A stretch of 6,670 nt of DNA, taken from the NCBI GenBank assembly GCA_913031335.1, contig CAJWGI010000074.1, forward strand, positions 1 through 6,670, read 5' to 3'. Under the pieces are notes generated by a model. That model was not told where the DNA came from, ran no database searches, and worked only from the letters and a program-made list of their open reading frames with translations. This document shows, piece by piece, positions 1 through 6,118 of this stretch (within the stretch, counting starts at the first letter, position 1; every line of letters begins with the position of its first letter). The stretch comes from an uncultured Anaerolineales bacterium (GTDB taxonomy: Bacteria; Chloroflexota; Anaerolineae; Anaerolineales; UBA11657). The position numbers were made by a program, and so were the translations under genes.

Positions 1-2
1 TT

Positions 3-1958
3 GGATGCCTTTGTCGCCAACTGGACCAGACCAAGGCCGCACTGGAGGCATTACGGCGAGCGGTCGCCCTTGCCCCTGAACAGGGTGTTTACCGCGCCGT
101 GCTAGCGCTCACGTTGTCTGAACGGGGCGACCGCGCTGCGGCCGTGGAAGAAGCCGACCGCGCTCTGGCTGCAGCGCCAACAGACATGACTGTGCTCGGA
201 CACGCCGGGATTGTGCTTTTGCAATCCGAGCGTCACGCCGAGGCGCTCAATGCGCTTAAACGGGTAGTCGATTCGGTGGATACGGAGGCGGCCACGCATC
301 TCTCGGTTGCGAAGGCGCTCATCCGGACGGCCGAACTGCGGCGCCTTTATAGTGAGCAGGATGCGCAACCCGATCATGAACGCAAACTCGTTGCGCATGC
401 GTTAGAGCAGGCCGGTCAACTTGGCGTGTCCGCGGACGTCGTGCAAGAGTGGCTTGCCCGGGCGCAGATACTCGTCGGCGACCTGCGGGCCGCTATCCCA
501 ACCCTGGAAGCCATTGGCAGCCAGACGCAATCGGCTGAGATTTACTTCGCGCTGGCTGCGGCCCACTATCAGGCTGGCGATTACCTGCAGGCGCAGCAGG
601 CTGCCCGCTGGGTGCTGGACCGGCACCCGCAACACCTGCCCGCGCTTCTGCAACTCTCCCGGATTGCCGCTGCTCAAGTCGACCCGGGCGCTGAGATGAG
701 CGCGCTCGAGCGCGCCGCTGCGCTCTCGCCGGAGGATGCAATCACCCATTTCATGCTCGGGCAGGCGTTACTGAGCCGAGGGGATTATGACCCTGCAAAG
801 ACGGCAATAACCCGGGCGGTGCAACTGGCGCCGGAACGGGCTACCTGGCACTTCAGTCTGGGCGAGGTGTGTCGTGACGGTGATGAACCGGATGCTGCGC
901 TATCACATTTCCAGACGGCAGCGCACCTCGCGGCCGAGCAGCGATTAAGTGCTCAGGTAATCGCCAAATACCGCGCTACGCTGGCGCGCGCCTACGCGGC
1001 CGATGGAGATGACGCCGCTGCACGCGAACAGTACGAGGCGGCGCTACAGCTGGACAATACGCAGTCCGAATGGATGTTGGAGGCTGCGCAGACATGCATG
1101 CATGCGGGCGATTCCGCTGCGGCCATCCAAAAGTTCGAGCAGGCCGCGCAGGCTTCACCGCACGGGATTGAACCCTTGGTGGGCGGCCTGAAGGCGGCCA
1201 TGGCGATTGGGGACACCAAGCAGGCCGAGAGTTATGCGCTCAACGCCCTCAGACACGACCCCGACAACAGCACTGCCCTCACCGCCCTGAGTGAGTTGTA
1301 TGCGCAGCGAGGCGACACTGAGAACGCGCTCGTCTCGTTGGAGCACGCAATCGAAAACACGCCTGACCCCAGGTTGGTGCTGCTCGCTAAAGCGCAGGTG
1401 CTAGCCGATTCGGGTCGCCAGATGGAAGCCCTCGCCGTGCTTGATGAAGGGATGACTCATCTCAATGATGACGATGCGGCCTGGGCTCTAATGGGCGAGC
1501 TCCGTGCACAGATCGGAGAGCGCCAAGACAGCATCGCCGCCTACTCGCGGGCCAAGGCAATAGCCCCTCTCAATCTGGAATACCACCTGCGGCTCGGGCA
1601 TCTGTGCCGCGCCGAGGATCAACTCGATCAGGCCTTGGTGCACTTAAATGGCGCCATGAAACTACAAGATTCTAACGAGACTGCCGGCGCAATTCAAGAG
1701 GAACTCGGCAAAGTGTTTGCCGCTCGCCGCCAATTCGACCGCGCCTACAAGGCATTCGCGGCCGCAATAAAGCATGTTCCTACAAAAGCGTCACTATATT
1801 TCCACGCAGGAGTTGCGCTGAAGAACCTTAAGGATTACGGCGAAGCTATTGCGATGTTCCGCAAGGCAGTGCAACTTGATCCCAAGAGCGTGGACGCCCA
1901 CCGGCAGCTGGCCGCGGTGTCCGCTTTGGGACTCATTAGCGGCGAAGCGCCGGCATAA
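3..1958 (+). CDS. Long TPR-repeat protein, 5'-truncated by the window edge
   Basis: The reading frame is open from base 3, and the 32 codons before the first GTG (99) already encode TPR sequence ('AALEALRRAVALAPE'). The true start is therefore upstream, and 99 is not a start. The visible 651 residues consist of about 17 tandem 34-residue TPR-like units with the usual small/aromatic pattern, for example 'ALAAAHYQAGDYLQAQQAA' (near 550-606), 'MLGQALLSRGDYDPAKTAI' (near 753-809) and 'GVALKNLKDYGEAIAMFRK' (near 1809-1865). One stretch (about 309-450) departs from the pattern and carries a charged insert. TPR solenoids bind proteins and scaffold complexes; no enzymatic domain is seen in the visible part, and the C-terminus ends soon after the last repeat. 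No signal peptide or membrane segment is visible, but the N-terminus is missing. The gene lies 59 bases upstream of a second TPR-containing gene, so a scaffold role for that product is plausible but inferred. Confidence 0.93.
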   Translation, partial: GCLCRQLDQTKAALEALRRAVALAPEQGVYRAVLALTLSERGDRAAAVEEADRALAAAPTDMTVLGHAGIVLLQSERHAEALNALKRVVDSVDTEAATHLSVAKALIRTAELRRLYSEQDAQPDHERKLVAHALEQAGQLGVSADVVQEWLARAQILVGDLRAAIPTLEAIGSQTQSAEIYFALAAAHYQAGDYLQAQQAARWVLDRHPQHLPALLQLSRIAAAQVDPGAEMSALERAAALSPEDAITHFMLGQALLSRGDYDPAKTAITRAVQLAPERATWHFSLGEVCRDGDEPDAALSHFQTAAHLAAEQRLSAQVIAKYRATLARAYAADGDDAAAREQYEAALQLDNTQSEWMLEAAQTCMHAGDSAAAIQKFEQAAQASPHGIEPLVGGLKAAMAIGDTKQAESYALNALRHDPDNSTALTALSELYAQRGDTENALVSLEHAIENTPDPRLVLLAKAQVLADSGRQMEALAVLDEGMTHLNDDDAAWALMGELRAQIGERQDSIAAYSRAKAIAPLNLEYHLRLGHLCRAEDQLDQALVHLNGAMKLQDSNETAGAIQEELGKVFAARRQFDRAYKAFAAAIKHVPTKASLYFHAGVALKNLKDYGEAIAMFRKAVQLDPKSVDAHRQLAAVSALGLISGEAPA

Positions 1959-1985
1959 TCTCCACGGCTTTTCACAAACCAATAT

Positions 1986-2011
1986 GCCTTGATTAGTGCG
2001 CAAAACAAGGC
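1986..2011 (+). promoter_or_regulatory. Small inverted repeat overlapping the likely ribosome-binding site of the peptidase gene
   Basis: GCCTTG (1986-1991) and CAAGGC (2006-2011) form a perfect 6-bp inverted repeat with a 14-base loop. The right arm contains AAGG (2007-2010), the only Shine-Dalgarno-like sequence before ATG 2018, with 7 bases between them. If the hairpin forms in the mRNA it would hide this site and could lower translation of the peptidase. It is not a terminator, because no U-tract follows. The repeat is short and could be chance. No convincing promoter was seen in the 59-base gap. Confidence 0.35.
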
Positions 2012-2017
2012 CGCTAA

Positions 2018-4765
2018 ATGGAGCGTGTTCCGAAGCGCAACGCGCTCCAATGGCACGCGTCTTGCACTTACTTTTGTGTGCTGAATCGCCGCGATATTCT
2101 TCAACTAGCAAACACGTCACTGGATGCGAAAAGAGCTGATTATGCACGCAAGTTAGCGCGCGTCTGGCTGCAGGCATGGCCGGAGGATTTCTCGGTCAAC
2201 CTGCTTTTAGGACGGGCACTCTACGCTGAGGCTGAGAACGGCGACGCACTTGCGATTCTAAGGAAACTAGCGGTTGTTGACCCGGAACGAGCTGAAGTGC
2301 ATCAGCTGACTGCGGATATAGCCGATCGCTTAGGGGATTCTGCGCTCCGGTCCGATGCGGATGGGCTTTCGCGCGTGTTGCGGGGCGACTCTCTGCCGCG
2401 CATACCCTGGATGGTCGCGGCCCGCGAAAGCCACAACGCAATTGAAAGTCTCCAGTGGGAACAGGGGAGACGGGCGGCCGAGCACGCAGTGCAGGCCAAT
2501 CCCGATTCGCCGCTCCCCGCCTTGTTGTTGCTCAAAAGCCATTGGCTTGCGGGGCAAGCCGAATTGGCATTTCCACTCGCGCAGGGCTTCTACGACCGTT
2601 GGCCGCAATGTGTTGCGGTCGCGCTTTGCCTCGCCGAGGCACTACTGCATGCGGGAGATCACACTCGTGGCGTCGAGTTGTTGCACGACGTTGTCACGCT
2701 TGACCCGGCCGGGGAGGTTGCGGGCCGGTATTGGGGAGGGGACCATGCTTACCGCCCGATTTGGCCGCCGGAGCCCCGGGTTCAGCAGCCAGCCCCATTT
2801 CCACCTGAGGTGGCCACGCTGCTCGGTCTCAATCGGTTGGATGCCGCCGAAATCGCGCCGGGATCTTCGCAACCCGCCTCAAAACCTGCAAGCTCTGCAG
2901 CCGCAACTGTTCCAAGCACTGAGGCTGCTCCAAGCGGCGCGCGCTCACCGGTTCCGGAATCCCCAGATCACCCAACCGGAAACGACGCACACCAGTCCGA
3001 TGCCGAACCTGCGCCACCGGTTACGGTTAATGGTGCGCAGCGCTCTGTGCTGCAACCCGCGGCATATGCAGCGCCGGAATCATTGCGGGATGTCCAGGCC
3101 GAGTTGGAGAAAGTACGGCAGCAATTGGACGCGGTTAGCCCGGAAAAGCGTACGACCGGCGCGCGTGCTCCTGTCCGTCGCGTTGGCGTCCACGTCATTA
3201 TCACCTGTGCGCGACCGCTCGTGGAGAAATACGGCGCGAGAAGTGCGGAGCGGGTGCTTACGCTGACGCGCTTACTCGCGGAAAGTACCGCGAAGAATAC
3301 AGGTCTCCAATGCTCGCTCGTGCTGCCCGATGTGGCCGATAGCCTGACGCCCTTTCGCTTGGGACCGGTGGACGGCAGCGACCCCGACGCAATAAAGAGC
3401 CTCATCAACGAACTCAGCGCGCACTACCAGCGAGACGGGAAGCGTATCGGCTCGCTGCTGTTGATTGGGGGAGACGACATTGTTCCCTTTTACCGCCTTC
3501 CCAACCCGACTGACGACCATGACGCAGATGTACCTTCGGACAACCCGTACGGCACCGGTGACGAAAACTACTTCGTGCCGGAATGGCCGGTGGGCCGGCT
3601 CCCGGGGCCGTGTGGAGACGATGCGAATGCGCTCACCCAGCTAATCCAGAGCACAACCCGAGCCCACGCCCAGCCTGCGCTGCAGCTGCCGGCGTTGATG
3701 CGTTGGCTGCGCTGGCTTTTCCCTGCGTGGCAACCGGGTGTATCCGACCAGCACAACTTCGGCTACAGCGCCGACATTTGGCGCGATGCGTCCCTGGAAG
3801 TATTTCACGTCATCGGTAAAACGAGGGACCTTGTCACCAGTCCCCCCCTGCAGGCGGAGAACATGTCTGCAGAAATGTTGGCGCGGGCCGCAGATTTCCT
3901 TTATTGCAACCTTCATGGTTTGGAGGATGCAGCTGATTGGTACGGCGAAAGCGCATCGCTAAATGGTGAGACACCCAACTACCCTGTCGCGCTGCGACCG
4001 GCCGACCTCGGCCACGGAAACGCGCCGGCTATTGTTTTTACCGAGGCATGTTACGGAGCAAACATCATGGAGAAACGCACGCCGGACGCCTCCATGTGCC
4101 TGCGGTTTCTCCAGACTGGTAGCCGCGCGGTGGTCGGCTCCACTAGGATTTCTTACGGCGCAGTCGGCACTCCTCTCATCGGCGCGGACCTGTTGGGGAG
4201 GTATTTCTGGCATTACCTTCTAAGGGGCATTCCGGTCGGAGAAGCGTTGCGACGCGCTCGCATGGGACTAGCGCAAACGATGGATTCTCGCCAGGGGTTT
4301 CTGGACGGCGAAGACCAGAAAGCCTTGGCAAGTTTCGTGCTTTACGGCGATCCGCTGCTGCGAGGCCCGAAATTGCTGCCGGCTGCCGCGAAGACGACCA
4401 TGAAAACCACCCCGCTCGCCGTGACTGAATTGAAAGCCACGTGTTCCAAGAGTGAAGAGGCCTGTGCGCAAGCCCTGGGACATCCCGATGCCCTTGTGCA
4501 GGTAAAAGCACTGGTATCGCAGTATTTGCCGGGAATGGAGAACGCTGATGTAAGCGTGCGCCGGCCGCACCTCCAGTGCGACGGCGCCGACCACAACTGC
4601 TTCGCTGCGCACTCAAGCGCCCCGAAAGCGTTTGGCCTCGGCCCCGATCAACTGGTCTACTCTCTTAGCCGGACGGTGCAGGTCAACCACCGCGAAAAGC
4701 ATCAGTACGCTCGCGCAACGGTCAATAAAGACGGCAAAGTGGTTAAGCTTGCCGTTTCCCGATAA
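2018..4765 (+). CDS. TPR-linked gingipain-type (C25, caspase-like) cysteine peptidase
   Basis: The 915-residue product has several parts. Residues about 22-235 are TPR-like helices. Residues about 250-350 are a Pro/Ala/Ser-rich linker. A short probable coiled coil lies at 353-375. The catalytic domain spans about 389-785, and a 130-residue tail follows. Features of peptidase family C25 (clan CD) are 'LLLIGGDDIVPFYR' (480-493), 'VGRLP' (525-529), His633 in 'NLHG', Cys678 in 'TEACYG', 'VVGSTRISYG' (705-714), 'GIPVGEALRRAR' (737-748) and 'LYGDPLLRG' (775-783). His633 and Cys678 are the predicted catalytic pair, 45 residues apart. Known gingipains are secreted, but no signal peptide is seen here, so it is probably cytoplasmic. 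The domain also shares features with CHAT peptidases, and C25 is the better match by eye. ATG 2018 is preferred because AAGG lies 7 bases upstream; GTG 2078 is an alternative. The substrate is unknown. Confidence 0.85.
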   Translation: MERVPKRNALQWHASCTYFCVLNRRDILQLANTSLDAKRADYARKLARVWLQAWPEDFSVNLLLGRALYAEAENGDALAILRKLAVVDPERAEVHQLTADIADRLGDSALRSDADGLSRVLRGDSLPRIPWMVAARESHNAIESLQWEQGRRAAEHAVQANPDSPLPALLLLKSHWLAGQAELAFPLAQGFYDRWPQCVAVALCLAEALLHAGDHTRGVELLHDVVTLDPAGEVAGRYWGGDHAYRPIWPPEPRVQQPAPFPPEVATLLGLNRLDAAEIAPGSSQPASKPASSAAATVPSTEAAPSGARSPVPESPDHPTGNDAHQSDAEPAPPVTVNGAQRSVLQPAAYAAPESLRDVQAELEKVRQQLDAVSPEKRTTGARAPVRRVGVHVIITCARPLVEKYGARSAERVLTLTRLLAESTAKNTGLQCSLVLPDVADSLTPFRLGPVDGSDPDAIKSLINELSAHYQRDGKRIGSLLLIGGDDIVPFYRLPNPTDDHDADVPSDNPYGTGDENYFVPEWPVGRLPGPCGDDANALTQLIQSTTRAHAQPALQLPALMRWLRWLFPAWQPGVSDQHNFGYSADIWRDASLEVFHVIGKTRDLVTSPPLQAENMSAEMLARAADFLYCNLHGLEDAADWYGESASLNGETPNYPVALRPADLGHGNAPAIVFTEACYGANIMEKRTPDASMCLRFLQTGSRAVVGSTRISYGAVGTPLIGADLLGRYFWHYLLRGIPVGEALRRARMGLAQTMDSRQGFLDGEDQKALASFVLYGDPLLRGPKLLPAAAKTTMKTTPLAVTELKATCSKSEEACAQALGHPDALVQVKALVSQYLPGMENADVSVRRPHLQCDGADHNCFAAHSSAPKAFGLGPDQLVYSLSRTVQVNHREKHQYARATVNKDGKVVKLAVSR

Positions 4766-4772
4766 AGTGATG
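4763..4772 (+). promoter_or_regulatory. Stop-start junction between peptidase and barrel genes
   Basis: The TAA of the peptidase gene (4763-4765) is followed by one base, then an in-frame GTG (4767-4769) and ATG (4770-4772). No GGAG-like site precedes either codon, so ribosomes finishing the upstream gene probably re-initiate here. ATG 4770 is taken as the start, and GTG 4767 would add one residue. The earlier in-frame ATG at 4632 would overlap the upstream gene by 134 bases and is less likely. Confidence 0.6.
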
Positions 4773-6113
4773 CCCAGCGCCAGCGAAGTCGCAACCCAAC
4801 ACAAGGTCACGCAAACGCCTTCCCTACCAGAGAGCAGCGCCGGGGTTGGCTTCCATTATCATCCCGATTCCGAACACTACCGCTCTCAGGACCTCGCCGC
4901 CTGGCTACCGGAATTGCAATCGCTGGGCGCGAGATGGTTGACGGTGCACGGTGAGCTCGGGCGCGCCATCCCAGAGGTTTTTCTTGCACCGCTTCTACAG
5001 GCCGGCATCACACCTATCGTGCACATTCCAGTAAACCCGATTCAATCGTTGGATCCGGACGATCTGCGAGGGCTACTGCGCGCCTACGCAAACTGGGGTG
5101 TGCAATATGTGGTTGTTTTTGATCGCGCGAACATGAGGGAATCGTGGCAATCGGGCGTCTTCGACCAGAAACAGCTTCCCGAGCGTTTTGTCTCATGCTG
5201 GCTGCCGGTTGCGCGGGCGCAAATGGAATGCGGCCTGAGGCCGGTGCTGCCACCGCTGCAACAAGGTGGAACGTACTGGGACACGTCCTTTTACAGCGCG
5301 GTCTTGCAGAGTTTGGCCGACAACGGCGCTCAGGCGGTGATTGACAGGCTGGTGATAGGTGTGTATTCGTTCGCCGGGCCGCACCCGCCAGATTGGGGGC
5401 GCGGCGGCAACGCGGCCTGGAACGCATCGAGACCATATCTCACTCCGCCGGGATCGCAAGACCAACGCGGGTTCTGGTCCTTTGAGTGGTACGCAGAGGT
5501 TTTCGAGGAGGTGCTTGGAGAAGTTCCGCCCATGATAATGCTGGCCGGCGGCGCGCGGCGCATCGAGACCTACCCGTCTACCGGCCTGCCTAAGGATCTG
5601 GCATGGCATACAACTTGCAATGCATCAATAGCACGCGCTATGGTTGCGGGACACCTGCCCGATTACATGCTCAATGTTAACTTTTGGTTGCTCTGCGCGG
5701 CGCCTGAGAGCCAGTACGCCGGCGACGCATGGTTCCCAGCTGGCGCGGAACCCCTTCCGGCGGCAGATGAATTAAAGCGCCTTGGCCTAAATCCAACAAG
5801 GGTCGGTAAAAACGCCGGCAGAGATTATGTCGAATCATTAAGTTCGCAGAAGCCGTTGCGCCATTACGTGTTGTTACCTAGCTTTGACTGGGGGCCTTCT
5901 GAGTGGCACTGGCAGCTAGCCCGCCCTCTGGTACGAGATAATGAGACAAGCTGCGGGTACTCGCTTGAGGCGGCGGCCAAAGCCGAGCGGGTCACCCTTG
6001 TAGGCGGCGAGAACGAGATCGGAGTGGATTTGGCGCGCCGGTTGCAGCAGGCCGGCTGTCAGGTGTCGCGCGTGAGCGGCGACCTTTCAAATTTAATGAC
6101 CACGAACAATTAG
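4770..6113 (+). CDS. Glycoside-hydrolase-like TIM-barrel protein, probably catalytically inactive
   Basis: The 447-residue product has no signal peptide or membrane segment. After a polar 25-residue lead, residues about 26-320 alternate short hydrophobic strands and helices as in a TIM barrel: 'VGFHYHP' (26-32), 'ARWLTVHGE' (54-62), 'ITPIVHIP' (80-87), 'VQYVVVFDRAN' (111-121), 'RLVIGVYSFAG' (193-203) and 'PMIMLAGG' (254-261). In the related cellulase/GH39-like fold, the strand-4 end usually reads like WNEPN with the acid/base Glu; here it reads FDRAN (117-121). At the strand expected to carry the nucleophile Glu, the sequence is LAGGARR (258-264). Both carboxylates therefore seem absent, which suggests a binding or structural role. 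Residues about 363-440 form a second small domain with 'RVTLVGGENEIG' (407-418). The gene is packed between the peptidase and ftsZ genes. The exact family is not recognised with certainty, and activity through other residues is not excluded. Confidence 0.75.
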   Translation: MPSASEVATQHKVTQTPSLPESSAGVGFHYHPDSEHYRSQDLAAWLPELQSLGARWLTVHGELGRAIPEVFLAPLLQAGITPIVHIPVNPIQSLDPDDLRGLLRAYANWGVQYVVVFDRANMRESWQSGVFDQKQLPERFVSCWLPVARAQMECGLRPVLPPLQQGGTYWDTSFYSAVLQSLADNGAQAVIDRLVIGVYSFAGPHPPDWGRGGNAAWNASRPYLTPPGSQDQRGFWSFEWYAEVFEEVLGEVPPMIMLAGGARRIETYPSTGLPKDLAWHTTCNASIARAMVAGHLPDYMLNVNFWLLCAAPESQYAGDAWFPAGAEPLPAADELKRLGLNPTRVGKNAGRDYVESLSSQKPLRHYVLLPSFDWGPSEWHWQLARPLVRDNETSCGYSLEAAAKAERVTLVGGENEIGVDLARRLQQAGCQVSRVSGDLSNLMTTNN

Positions 6114-6118
6114 CAATG
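6111..6118 (+). promoter_or_regulatory. Stop-start junction between barrel and ftsZ genes
   Basis: The TAG stop (6111-6113) and the ATG of the FtsZ gene (6116-6118) are separated by two bases. The preceding 25 bases are A/T- and C-rich with no Shine-Dalgarno-like GGAG. FtsZ translation is therefore probably coupled to that of the upstream gene, which ties its level to the barrel protein. Confidence 0.6.

Noticed and set aside
1093..1106. ATGCATGCAT palindromic run
   Set aside because: A short palindrome inside TPR coding sequence, with no second copy noticed; probably chance.
1959..2017. Rho-independent terminator in the gap after the TPR gene
   Set aside because: The only inverted repeat found there has a 6-bp stem and is followed by CCGCTAA rather than a T-run.
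1794..2177. Minus-strand open frames across the gap between the TPR and peptidase genes
   Set aside because: They mostly lie opposite coding sequence, their translations are Arg/Cys/His-rich without domain pattern, and no ribosome-binding site is evident.
2355..3266. A 303-codon plus-strand frame inside the peptidase gene
   Set aside because: Its product is Arg/Ser/Cys-rich without a fold pattern and overlaps well-supported TPR and linker coding sequence in another frame.
3842..3848. Run of seven C in the catalytic domain, a possible frameshift site
   Set aside because: The reading frame continues intact with conserved C25 motifs on both sides, and no alternative frame product is supported.
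3900..4300. CHAT-family assignment for the peptidase domain
   Set aside because: The end of the domain is CHAT-like, but LLLIGGDD, VGRLP, VVGSTR and YGDPLLRG match C25 better. A profile search would settle it.
4632..4769. Start of the barrel gene at the upstream in-frame ATG 4632
   Set aside because: It would overlap the peptidase gene by 134 bases, and the added 46 residues (Ser/Thr/Lys-rich) look like an out-of-frame reading. ATG 4770 just after the upstream stop fits better.
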